Below are positions 26,596 to 34,685 of a stretch of 64,000 bases of DNA, piece by piece. The stretch is taken from positions 1-64,000 of the forward strand of contig CAZPHN010000006.1 of the NCBI GenBank assembly GCA_964586765.1. The letters run 5' to 3'. A program made the position numbers and the translations under genes. The notes beneath the pieces are model-generated. The model was given only the letters and a program-made list of their open reading frames with translations. It did not search any database and had not been told where the DNA came from. How positions within the stretch are numbered: position 1 is the first letter of the stretch; every line of letters starts with the position of its first letter. The stretch is from UBA3263 sp964586765 (lineage in GTDB: Bacteria; Bacteroidota; Bacteroidia; Bacteroidales; Muribaculaceae).

Positions 26596-27525
26596 ATGCC
26601 ACAAGTAAGCATTATAGTCCCCGTACATAACACTGCTCCTTACCTCCGCCAGTGCGTCAATTCCCTGACCGCACAGACCCTGCGTGACATTGAGATTATC
26701 CTCGTTGAAAATTGCTCGACCGATAATTCAGCCGACCTTTGCCGCGAAATAGCAGCAACCGACAGCCGCATCAAGTTCATCCGGATTGAGAAGGCTGACC
26801 TTGCGTCGGCGCGTAATGCCGGCGTCCGCGTTGCAGTTGGAGAATATTTAGCATTTGTCGATAGTGATGACACTGTCCTCCCAACCATGTGTGAGGAAAC
26901 CTATCGAGCCGCTAAAGAAAACAACCTGACAATCCTTAGCTTTAACTTTCTCAAGAAATATCCTGACAGTAAAACAAAATATTGCTTTTCGCAGGATGGC
27001 TCGCTGGTGATTGTAACCCCAAAAGAGGCAACAAGCCTGCTCCTGCGCGGAAAAATCCCCGTTATGGTATGGACTTTGCTCTTTCATCGCTCCCTTTTTG
27101 ACAAAATGATGTTCCCTGAGAACCTTCTCCATGAGGATAGGGCTTCTACCTTCCGATATGTCGCTGAATCCTCCGGAGTCGGTATTCTCAACAAGGCATT
27201 TTATGTGTATTTTCAGCGCAAAAACAGCATAGTTCATTCAAAAACTACTATGCGCAAGCTTCGCGACGGAATAAAAACCGATATCATGCGGTTTGATTTC
27301 ATTGCGAATTCACCAATGTTCCCATCCGAGGAAGAGAAAGCGGTTGTCGCCGCAAAAAGCGCGAACCATCTTATAAGCCGTCTGACTTATATGTATTTCC
27401 ACGCCAAGACTCCTGAGGAGAAAAAGGAATATAAATCACTCCTTTCAACCCTTAAACTCATACCGGCTAACACCCGATTGGCTCTAAAACAACGTCTTTT
27501 CCTCGCATTTCTTAAAATAACATGA
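26596..27525 (+). CDS. Glycosyltransferase family 2
   Basis: 309 residues with the GT-A fold start VSIIVPVHNTAPYLRQCVNS and the donor-binding region ASARNAGVRVAVGEYLAFVD, where the DSDD acidic motif (about residues 91-94) coordinates metal-nucleotide sugar. The C-terminal half is acceptor-specific and unassigned. It sits 38 nt after licD and overlaps the acyltransferase start by four bases, so these genes form one operon for a surface glycan or lipid A-linked sugar. Confidence 0.9.
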   Translation: MPQVSIIVPVHNTAPYLRQCVNSLTAQTLRDIEIILVENCSTDNSADLCREIAATDSRIKFIRIEKADLASARNAGVRVAVGEYLAFVDSDDTVLPTMCEETYRAAKENNLTILSFNFLKKYPDSKTKYCFSQDGSLVIVTPKEATSLLLRGKIPVMVWTLLFHRSLFDKMMFPENLLHEDRASTFRYVAESSGVGILNKAFYVYFQRKNSIVHSKTTMRKLRDGIKTDIMRFDFIANSPMFPSEEEKAVVAAKSANHLISRLTYMYFHAKTPEEKKEYKSLLSTLKLIPANTRLALKQRLFLAFLKIT

Positions 27526-28400
27526 AGTACAAACTGATAATAGGATTTATGAAGCTTGTGGCTTTGCTGCCATTCTGGGTGCTTTACGCTCTTAGCGACG
27601 TTATGTTCTTCATTATTTACTATGTGGTGCGTTATCGGCGCAAACTGGTACGTAAAAATCTTCGACGGGCTTTCCCCAACGACTCGCTGGCTCAGATTAA
27701 ACGCTATGAGCGAGGTTTTTACCTCCACCTGTGTGATACCATTGTCGAAACCGTAAAACTACTTCATTTTACCGACAGACAGGTAGCAAACCACATCAAA
27801 ATCGAAGGTGCCGACAAGGTTAACGAAGCCGTCGCCAAGGGTCACTCCATCATAGTAATGCTCGGTCATTACGGCAACTGGGAGTGGGTGCCCTCCATTG
27901 TCACCAAGCTCCCCGACGACCTCCTTGCCGCCCAGATTTACCATCCGCTCAAAAACAAGACCATGGACCGCGTAATGCTCCGCATTCGTAGCCGCTTCGG
28001 CTCGGAAAGTATCCCTATGGCGCGTACCGTCAGGCGTCTGTTTGAGATTGAGCGTAACAATCAGCGTTTTATATGCGGCTTCATTGCCGACCAGCGACCC
28101 TTCACCGCCGCGCTCCATCATTGGACCGACTTTATGGGCATTGACACCCCCTACGTTACCGGCGGCGAAACCATTGGCGACCGTATCAACGCCGCCTATT
28201 TCTACCTTGATGTCGACAAAACTTCCCGCGGTCACTACACCATGACCTTCAAAGAGATAATTCCCCCCGAAGGCGACACCGAAGAATTCCCCTACACGCG
28301 CCAATACCTGCGGATGCTCGAACACAACATACGCCGCGACCCGCGCTTCTGGCTCTGGTCCCACAACCGCTGGAAACGCTCCCGCAAACCATTAAATTAG
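27522..28400 (+). CDS. Lipid A acyltransferase, LpxL/HtrB family
   Basis: A 292-residue membrane-associated acyltransferase that adds a secondary acyl chain to lipid A or a related lipid. An N-terminal hydrophobic helix (about residues 8-35) precedes the conserved HxxxxE active site, His116 and Glu121 in GHYGNWEW, and the block FICGFIADQRPF. At 292 residues the length matches the LpxL family. The start ATG at 27522 overlaps the GT2 stop. The ending WLWSHNRWKRSRK is typical of these proteins. Confidence 0.9.
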   Translation: MKYKLIIGFMKLVALLPFWVLYALSDVMFFIIYYVVRYRRKLVRKNLRRAFPNDSLAQIKRYERGFYLHLCDTIVETVKLLHFTDRQVANHIKIEGADKVNEAVAKGHSIIVMLGHYGNWEWVPSIVTKLPDDLLAAQIYHPLKNKTMDRVMLRIRSRFGSESIPMARTVRRLFEIERNNQRFICGFIADQRPFTAALHHWTDFMGIDTPYVTGGETIGDRINAAYFYLDVDKTSRGHYTMTFKEIIPPEGDTEEFPYTRQYLRMLEHNIRRDPRFWLWSHNRWKRSRKPLN

Positions 28401-28407
28401 TCCAATT

Positions 28408-28491
28408 CATAAACCATAAACCCTAAACACTAAACCTTAAACCATAAACCCTAAACCCTAAACCCTAAACCCTAAACACTAAACACTAAAC
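28408..28491 (+). repeat. Twelve telomere-like heptads (CCTAAAC)
   Basis: About twelve consecutive 7-mers of consensus CMTAAAC (CATAAAC, CCTAAAC, ACTAAAC, CTTAAAC) fill the spacer between the acyltransferase stop and the ribH ATG at 28497. At least four adjacent units are the exact sequence CCTAAAC. Confidence 0.93.
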
Positions 28492-28496
28492 CCCAA

Positions 28497-28970
28497 ATGA
28501 CCCACTCATATACCCCAAACATCAAGCGCACCGACTATTCCGGCGCAAACATCGCCATCGTTTCCACCGACTGGAACGCTGAAATCACCAATCTGCTCGC
28601 ACAGGGTGCCGAAGACACCCTCCGTGCCCGCAATGCCTCCGTCGAGCGTTTCACGGTTCCCGGCGCAATAGAACTGACCTATGCTGCCCAGCGGCTTGCC
28701 GACAGCGAATGTTTCGACGCCATAATAGTGTGTGGCTGCGTAATCAAGGGCGACACTCCCCATTTCGACTATGTATGCCAGAGCGTAACCCAAGGGGTCA
28801 CATCCCTCAATACCGACGGTCCCGTACCCGTAATTTTCTGCGTACTGACCGTCCTTGACCGCCAGCAGGCTATTGACCGCTGCGGAGGTCCTGCCGGTCA
28901 TAAGGGCATCGAAGCCGCCGATACAGCCCTCGCCATGATTGACTTCAACGACAGGGTCAACGGTCTATGA
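28497..28970 (+). CDS. ribH: 6,7-dimethyl-8-ribityllumazine synthase
   Basis: 157 residues. Condenses 5-amino-6-ribitylaminouracil with dihydroxybutanone phosphate to give lumazine in riboflavin synthesis. Motifs are the N-terminal substrate loop IVSTDWNAEITN, VPGAIELTYAAQ, and the catalytic His in GDTPHFDYVCQSV. The end, GHKGIEAADTALAMIDF, is the usual lumazine synthase C-terminus. It starts right after the CCTAAAC heptads and overlaps the next gene by ATGA. Confidence 0.95.
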   Translation: MTHSYTPNIKRTDYSGANIAIVSTDWNAEITNLLAQGAEDTLRARNASVERFTVPGAIELTYAAQRLADSECFDAIIVCGCVIKGDTPHFDYVCQSVTQGVTSLNTDGPVPVIFCVLTVLDRQQAIDRCGGPAGHKGIEAADTALAMIDFNDRVNGL

Positions 28971-29743
28971 GTACCGTGATTGCGCCCGACGTCGCCGCCT
29001 ATCTTGAATCTGAGGCTGCGCGCGTCCATGTTCCTGACTTTGTCCTTGCCGACCCGGTTCAGTTTCCTCGCCGTTTCTCCGATTTACGCGACATTGAGGT
29101 GACCTCCATCCTTGCCTCACACCTTGCTTGGGGCAACCGCAAGATGATTTGCCGCGACATAGAGCGTCTGCTCGTCCTTATGGACAATCAGCCTGCCGCA
29201 TGGGTAGCCGAGGGTGCCTTTGAGGAGGTGCCTGATGAACAGAACATCCACCGTACCTTTTTCGGACGCAATCTGAAGCATTTTTGCCGCGGGTTGCGTC
29301 AAATTCTATTCCGCTATGGCTCATTAGACTCCTTCTGTGCCGCCTCCGGAGGCCCCCACTCAGAATTTCCCGCATGGACCCTCGCCGCAGCGATTAATGC
29401 CGAATTAGCCTCTGCAAACTCCGGACAGACCGACAGCCGCTGTCTCCCCCTGAGCCTCGAATCCACCGCCCTGAAGCGTCTCAACATGGCTCTGCGCTGG
29501 CTTGTGCGCCGCGATGAAGGAATTGTTGACCTCGGAGTCTGGAACTCCCTCTCTCCTTCCCAACTGTTCATACCCCTTGACGTCCACGTAGGCGATACGT
29601 CACGCGCCCTCGGGCTTCTCACACGCAAGGCTAACGACCGCCTCGCAGCCACATCCCTTACCGAAGCCCTGCGCACTCTCCGCCCCTCAGACCCCACATA
29701 CTTCGATTTCGCCCTTTTCGGTTCCCCCGTAACTCCCCAGTAA
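28967..29743 (+). CDS. TIGR02757 family protein
   Basis: 258 residues matching the TIGR02757 (DUF2400) family of Bacteroidetes and Proteobacteria: RFSDLRDIEVTSILASHLAWGNR near the N-terminus, KRLNMALRWLVRRDEG and PLDVHVGDTSRALGLL in the C-terminal half. The helical HhH-like pattern with a conserved Asp-Val-His recalls helix-hairpin-helix DNA glycosylase folds, but activity is not established. It overlaps ribH by four bases and ends just before a terminator shared with the convergent PpiD-like gene. Confidence 0.8.
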   Translation: MSTVIAPDVAAYLESEAARVHVPDFVLADPVQFPRRFSDLRDIEVTSILASHLAWGNRKMICRDIERLLVLMDNQPAAWVAEGAFEEVPDEQNIHRTFFGRNLKHFCRGLRQILFRYGSLDSFCAASGGPHSEFPAWTLAAAINAELASANSGQTDSRCLPLSLESTALKRLNMALRWLVRRDEGIVDLGVWNSLSPSQLFIPLDVHVGDTSRALGLLTRKANDRLAATSLTEALRTLRPSDPTYFDFALFGSPVTPQ

Positions 29744-29750
29744 GATACAT

Positions 29751-29790
29751 AAAAAAAGGATGAGCAGCGACATCACGTCGTGGCCCACCC
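29751..29790 (-). terminator. Rho-independent terminator of the PpiD-like gene
   Basis: On the minus strand a 14-base imperfect stem (29790-29777 with 29771-29758, two internal mismatches and G-U pairs) and a 5-nt loop are followed by seven T residues. Confidence 0.8.
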
Positions 29791-29828
29791 TTGGGGATGT
29801 TTTTGGGGAATTAAATTTATTGTGTTTC

Positions 29829-31862
29829 TTACTGTCTTGTAAATTTAAGTATTCTGTTCTTGATTTTACCATTGCCGAGCAGGGTAGCGTTAACGGTATT
29901 GTTACCGATAATGTACTGCTGCATCTGACGCTGATACTGTGCGCTGTTCGATGCTTCATCGAAAGGCATCTGACCTTCTTCGCTATCAAGAACTTCATAA
30001 ACGATTACCGAAGCGTTCCAGCGAACCGGACCAACAACCTCACCCTTCTTGGCTCCACGTACGCCGCCAAGTTCTGCAAAGCGGGCTGAGCCGAGGCTGA
30101 TGTGTGAAACGGTGTCAATTCTAGTTGCCTCCATCGCGCTCTGGTAGTCGCTCAGGGTATTGCCCTTGCCGCTGTATTCGGCAATGAGCTTTTCGGCACG
30201 CTTATCGTTGAGTGCGTCGTTTTCTATCATCTGATGGATGCCGGGATAGCTTGCGGGAACGTAGTCGCTCTTATAGACATCGGCAACGGCGGCTACCGTA
30301 AGGTGGCTGTTCTTGCTGTCAGTATAGAGGCGGCTTACTTCACCCTTCTTGGCGTCCATTGCCCATGCAACGATGCCGCGGGTGTCCTCCAAGTTATTGA
30401 GCGAGGTGCTGGAGTTGCTAATCAGCGCGTCCTCTACTGCCAGACCCTGCTGTGCGGCGTTGTCCTGATTGAATGCCTCGGCGTTTGATGCAATAATCAT
30501 GAAGTCACGCATACGGGTATTCAGGATATCGAGTGTCTCGCGCGAGGGCTCGATGTTGAAGGTTGCGGTAGCGTAAGTATAGATGGGTTTGGGTTCGTCA
30601 TACTTCTCGATGGCAACGGCTACGTCGTTTCCGCCGATGGAGAACTTGACATACTTGCCGTTGGCATTGCGGAGACTGTCAACAACCGCAGCCTGTGCGG
30701 TTGAGAAATCAAAGGGTACGCTTTCAACTGCCATTATGCCGGCTACCGAGTCATTTACCTCGATGCCGCTGTTCAGGCGAGCGACAACTGAGTCTGAGTT
30801 CATGGCGGGGTCAAGGACAACCTGCTTGATGGTTGCGCCGTTTGACTTCACTTCGCGGCCGAGCAGACGGGCAATCACTACCTTGGGCTCGTTCTGGGCA
30901 TATGCGCTGTTTTGAATGACGCGAGCCTCGCCTACTTCCGCTTCCTTAACGAAGTTGTTGAGCGGAGCTATTTTCTCGGAGGCTACACGTGCGCTGTCGC
31001 CGGTGGTGCGGTTAACCACGAAACGGCTGTCGCCCATCAGCGCGTCCATGCCGTTGCTCTCGGCGAGTGACTCGAGAGCCTCGTTGACGGCTGCCATAGC
31101 TGCCTGACGGTCAGCGGGCGACGGGGTGATGGCAAGGTCAACGTAGCGAACGTAACGTGAGGGCTCGTTGAGCTTGAAGTTTTCCTTGTGTTCCTTATAA
31201 TACTTCTCGATGTCGCCTTCTGTTACAGAGTCATTGACGGAATAGAGGCTCTTGCTGACAGTGGCGAGAGTATATGAGGTGTTGTTTTCATCAAATGCTA
31301 TCTTTGCGTCGAGCTTGTTGGCATTGATGGTACCGCCGGCAAGACCGTAGAATTTCTGACCGAGCATGAAGCCTTCAATCTGGTTTTCGAAATTCTTATA
31401 GGCGGTGGTAAGCTGATGAACCTGTTCGGGAGTCAGTCCCATGGCGTCGGGGTTATTGATAGCCTCGAGGATTTCGGTGGGAGTTGCGCCGAACTGGTTG
31501 CGGAATGAGTTGATGATATAAACCGGAGCGTTCTCGCCTACGAGAACCTCGCTGATTTCCTCAGGAGTAACTACGAGACCTAATTTGTCATATTCCTGCT
31601 GGAAAAGGGTCTCGCTGATAAGTGACTGAAGGGCATCTTCATCGGCATTGGTGTTCTGCGGATTAGCCTCGCGCAGTTCGTTTGCCCGCTGCTGATATTT
31701 TTCATAGTCCACCTTCGTGCCATTGACGTTGACAACCGTGGTCTGGTCCATGAACAGACCCAGCGGGTTATCGATAATGGTGATGATGAACAGGAAAAGC
31801 GCAACGAAGATGATGCTCACCAAGAGCACCGATTTGCTGCGGATTTTTTCAAGTGTTGCCAT
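29829..31862 (-). CDS. PpiD-like periplasmic chaperone/peptidylprolyl isomerase
   Basis: A 677-residue inner-membrane-anchored periplasmic folding factor. One transmembrane helix near residues 12-32 follows MATLEKIRSKS, then a SurA/PpiD N-terminal chaperone domain (VNVNGTKVDYEKYQQR, SLISETLFQQEYDKLGL) and long helical and parvulin-like regions (about 220-560). The parvulin signature is poorly conserved, so isomerase activity is uncertain. PpiD-type proteins sit at the Sec exit, which fits the nearby secG. It has its own promoter and terminator, so it is monocistronic. Confidence 0.85.
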   Translation of the reverse strand: MATLEKIRSKSVLLVSIIFVALFLFIITIIDNPLGLFMDQTTVVNVNGTKVDYEKYQQRANELREANPQNTNADEDALQSLISETLFQQEYDKLGLVVTPEEISEVLVGENAPVYIINSFRNQFGATPTEILEAINNPDAMGLTPEQVHQLTTAYKNFENQIEGFMLGQKFYGLAGGTINANKLDAKIAFDENNTSYTLATVSKSLYSVNDSVTEGDIEKYYKEHKENFKLNEPSRYVRYVDLAITPSPADRQAAMAAVNEALESLAESNGMDALMGDSRFVVNRTTGDSARVASEKIAPLNNFVKEAEVGEARVIQNSAYAQNEPKVVIARLLGREVKSNGATIKQVVLDPAMNSDSVVARLNSGIEVNDSVAGIMAVESVPFDFSTAQAAVVDSLRNANGKYVKFSIGGNDVAVAIEKYDEPKPIYTYATATFNIEPSRETLDILNTRMRDFMIIASNAEAFNQDNAAQQGLAVEDALISNSSTSLNNLEDTRGIVAWAMDAKKGEVSRLYTDSKNSHLTVAAVADVYKSDYVPASYPGIHQMIENDALNDKRAEKLIAEYSGKGNTLSDYQSAMEATRIDTVSHISLGSARFAELGGVRGAKKGEVVGPVRWNASVIVYEVLDSEEGQMPFDEASNSAQYQRQMQQYIIGNNTVNATLLGNGKIKNRILKFTRQ

Positions 31863-31906
31863 TTATTTTTTGGGTAATGTCTTGGTTTTTTCTAAATTTT
31901 CAGGCG

Positions 31907-31937
31907 CAAAGATACTAACTTTTCGTTAATCTGACAA
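31907..31937 (-). promoter_or_regulatory. Promoter of the PpiD-like gene
   Basis: On the minus strand TTG (31937-31935), a 20-bp spacer and TATCTTTG (31914-31907) precede the ATG by 44 bp. Confidence 0.85.
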
Positions 31938-31954
31938 ATTTTTGCACCAATTTG

Positions 31955-33071
31955 TTAATTTTCCTCGCCGGCAAACTCCATCAGGAACGCTTTGATGAAT
32001 TCATCTATGTCGCCGTCCATCACTCCGCCGACATCTGCCGTCTGGTGATTGGTGCGGTGGTCCTTGACGCGTCGGTCGTCAAAAACGTAGCTCCTTATCT
32101 GCGAGCCCCATTCGATTTTCATCTTCGACGCCTCTACCTTTGCCTGTTCTTCCATACGGTGGCGCAATTCCTTGTCATACAGTATGGAGCGCAGTTGCCT
32201 GAGGGCGTTTTCCTTGTTCTTGGGCTGGTCACGCGTCTCGGTGTTTTCAATGAGGATTTCCTCTTTCTCGCCGGTATAGGGGTCAGTATACTGATAGCGC
32301 AGTCTGACGCCTGATTCTACCTTGTTGACGTTCTGACCGCCGGCACCGCCGGAGCGGAAGGTGTCCCAGCTCATCAGCGCGGGCTCTACCTTTACCTCTA
32401 TGGTATCGTCAACCAAGGGGGTCACGAACACGGACGCAAACGAGGTCATGCGCTTGCCCTGAGCGTTATACGGCGATACGCGCACAAGGCGGTGAACTCC
32501 GTTTTCGCTCTTAAGGTAGCCGTAGGCATAGTCGCCCTCTATGTTGATGGTGACGGACTTGATGCCCGCTTCTTCGCCGTCGAGCAGGTTGGCTATGGAG
32601 GTCTTGTAGCCGTTACGCTCAGCCCAGCGCAGATACATGCGCATAAGCATCGATGCCCAGTCCTGAGCCTCGGTGCCGCCCGCGCCTGCGTTGATTTTCA
32701 ATACTACGTCCATCTTGTCCTCTTCGCGGCGAAGCATGTTTCGCAGTTCGAGAGCCTCGATTTTCGCAATCGCGTCGGCATAAAGCGCGTCGACTTCCTC
32801 TTCCGTGACGAGTTCTTCCTTCACGAAATCAAAAGCCAGCTGCAGTTCCTCACACGCCTTGTCTACTTCCTCATAACCCTCTATCCAAGCCTTCAGATCC
32901 TTGATTTTCTTCATCTGAATCTGAGCCTCTTTCGGGTGTTCCCAGAAGTCGGGCACGTGAGTGCGGAGTTCTTCCTCCTCTACTTGTATTTTCTTGTTGT
33001 CGACGTCAAAGATACCTCCTCAGCGCAAGCTTGCGCTCAAAGGTCTCTTTTAGCTGTTCCTGTGTAATCAT
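31955..33071 (-). CDS. prfB: Peptide chain release factor 2, with programmed +1 frameshift
   Basis: RF2 terminates translation at UGA and UAA. Translation starts at ATG 33071 (MITQEQLKETFERKLALRRYL), reaches CTT TGA at 33011-33006, shifts +1 and continues as DVDNKKIQVEEEEL down to 31955, giving about 371 residues. Domain 3 carries the peptidyl-hydrolysis motif GGQ (in GGAGGQNVNK). The stop-recognition tripeptide region reads RVSPYNAQGKRMTSF, i.e. SPY where the textbook RF2 has SPF. It lies 2 nt after secG on the minus strand, so the two are co-transcribed. The shift makes RF2 level autoregulated by UGA termination efficiency. Confidence 0.96.
33005..33020 (-). promoter_or_regulatory. RF2 programmed frameshift site
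   Basis: Minus-strand sequence AGGAGG TAT CTT TGA C: SD-like AGGAGG at 33020-33015, slippery CTTT, in-frame TGA at 33008-33006. This is the canonical prfB recoding signal. Confidence 0.95.
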
Positions 33072-33073
33072 TG

Positions 33074-33376
33074 TTATTCTGCCGGTGCTTCGGTGGCGGG
33101 GATTGCGGCGGGAGCCTCGATGTGGCTGCGGATGCCGTTGTCGTGGGTGAGTGACGGTGCGCAGAATACGCTCAGGATAGAAAGCACGGCTACTGCGCCG
33201 GCAAGATACCATGTTGCCTTTTCTACAACGTCATTCGTGCGGCGTACGCCAAGAATGGAGTTACTGCTCGCAAAGGTGGAGCCGAGGCCGCCGCCTTTGG
33301 ATTTCTGAATCAACACGACGCCGATCAAGAGGATTGCGGCAATCAGGGTCAGGATAATTACAAGTGTGTAAAGCAT
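33074..33376 (-). CDS. secG: Preprotein translocase subunit SecG
   Basis: 100 residues with two transmembrane helices (about residues 2-23 and 53-72) and the conserved loop LIQKSKGGGLGSTF plus RRTNDVVEKATW. SecG facilitates SecYEG translocation. The C-terminal extension (about 25 residues, Ala/Pro/Glu-rich) is common in Bacteroidales. It sits between a TPR-like unknown gene and prfB on one transcript. Confidence 0.95.
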   Translation of the reverse strand: MLYTLVIILTLIAAILLIGVVLIQKSKGGGLGSTFASSNSILGVRRTNDVVEKATWYLAGAVAVLSILSVFCAPSLTHDNGIRSHIEAPAAIPATEAPAE

Positions 33377-33396
33377 ATTTCTTATTGTTTTTTGTT

Positions 33397-34164
33397 TTAT
33401 TTCACGTCGTTTTTGCGCTCCTCTTCTATCCTTATGAGGGTGGAAAGGAAGCGCAATTGGTCTGCAAAGTAAATACTTTTTTCCGGAAAATTCAAATTTA
33501 AATTGCTTATTATTTCAAAAGCCTTGCGGAAATTGCCTCGCCGGATGTAGATTTTTGCCAGACTTTCGCTCAGCAGCGAGTCGTCCGTCTGCGCCGGTTT
33601 CTTGACCGGTTTTTCAGGCTCTGACGCCTTTGGCTCCGGCTCCTCGCCCGGAGGGGCGGGAAATTGTCCTCCCGATTGTTTGCTCTTGATTATAAATGAG
33701 TTAATCAGCGCGTCCTGACTTCCCGCCTCAGCCTCGCCGGCGGTCGGGAAGCTCTCTTCCTCCTCCTGAGCAAGCATCTGCGCATAGTCCGGAGTGGGGT
33801 TGAAAATCAGCCGTTCAAGCAGTTCTTCCTCCTTCGGGTCAGGCGTTCCGTAAGTATTTAAAAATTTTTCTATCGTATCGGCGGTTCCGGGCGTATTTTG
33901 CTCCGGGTGCGGGTAAAATCGAGCCAGATCGAGCTCAAGGTCAGCGTTTGCCGCCATCGCCATCTGCTCCCGGTCGCTCGCGCCCAATGCCAGCCGCGCC
34001 GTAAGCTCCTTGCGCTCGCCCTCGGTAAGGTCACGCCCGTTGCGCAGCCTCATGGCGGCAGGCAGCAAAAACCGCGGATACTCCTTCCTGAGCTCCTCTA
34101 CCCGCTCTGCCGTCGGCGCGCCGCCGTCGAGCCACTCCCTGATTTCCTGCTCTTCAATCATCAC
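33397..34164 (-). CDS. Conserved protein of unknown function in the LptE-SecG operon
   Basis: 255 residues, cytoplasmic (no signal peptide). The N-terminal helical region (IREWLDGGAPTAERVEELRKEYP) leads to a low-complexity Pro/Glu linker (about 165-195). A C-terminal helix pair follows, SLAKIYIRRGNFRKAFEIISNL, which resembles a single tetratricopeptide repeat. A homologue at this position between lptE and secG is usual in Bacteroidales. The start codons ATGATG overlap the lptE stop. The linker DNA (33590-33670) is GC-rich and recalls the dispersed palindrome. No function is assignable. Confidence 0.75.
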   Translation of the reverse strand: MMIEEQEIREWLDGGAPTAERVEELRKEYPRFLLPAAMRLRNGRDLTEGERKELTARLALGASDREQMAMAANADLELDLARFYPHPEQNTPGTADTIEKFLNTYGTPDPKEEELLERLIFNPTPDYAQMLAQEEEESFPTAGEAEAGSQDALINSFIIKSKQSGGQFPAPPGEEPEPKASEPEKPVKKPAQTDDSLLSESLAKIYIRRGNFRKAFEIISNLNLNFPEKSIYFADQLRFLSTLIRIEEERKNDVK

Positions 34165-34685
34165 CAGTTGCCCAATGTAGCGTTAAAAATCAGTTCAACG
34201 AGCTCTTCCGAAATCTCCTGACACAGTGCGTCCTGCACCTCCGTCAGCATCAGCGACGCGTCAAAGTCTCTGTAGGCAGAGAAGGTCTGGTCAACATCCT
34301 TCGACTCGTTCTTATTGTCCGTATATTTTACGCGCACGGTGATGGTAAGGCGCGTCTGAGTGGCATAGGCATCCGTCCCTACCGCCTGCGGCGAGAGCGA
34401 ATAGTTCGTTATCTCCCCCTCGAGCTGTAGGTCCGAGTTTCCGCTGTCCACACTGGTCTGCAGCCGTGTGTTGCGCTGTATATAGTCCAGAAGGGCATTC
34501 TCGAAGGTCTGCTGAAGCGGCGCGTAGACAAGGGCGGCACGTATCGGAAAGTTACCTACCGTGATTGTCCTGTAAACGCTATAGTCCAGAGCCGAACCGT
34601 TCAGCTTATAGCTTACCCTGCAGCCCCCTAAGGGCAGCATCAGTATCATGACGGTCAGCAAGGCTACTTTTTTACTCAAGCCCAT
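34161..34685 (-). CDS. lptE: LPS assembly lipoprotein LptE
   Basis: 174 residues from ATG 34685 (MGLSKKVALLTVMI...); an upstream in-frame start would lack a signal peptide. The lipobox is LGGC (Cys about 22). The mature part (SYKLNGSALDY, TITVGNFPIRAALVYAPL, ITNYSLSPQAV, TRLTITVRVKYT) matches LptE, which plugs the LptD barrel to insert LPS in the outer membrane. It overlaps the sigma-54 activator upstream by 14 bases and the unknown gene downstream by four. Confidence 0.88.
   Translation of the reverse strand: MGLSKKVALLTVMILMLPLGGCRVSYKLNGSALDYSVYRTITVGNFPIRAALVYAPLQQTFENALLDYIQRNTRLQTSVDSGNSDLQLEGEITNYSLSPQAVGTDAYATQTRLTITVRVKYTDNKNESKDVDQTFSAYRDFDASLMLTEVQDALCQEISEELVELIFNATLGNW

Noticed and set aside
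28408..28491. CRISPR-like or true telomere interpretation of the CCTAAAC array
   Set aside because: There are no spacers or cas genes, and the array is internal to a chromosome between two ordinary genes.
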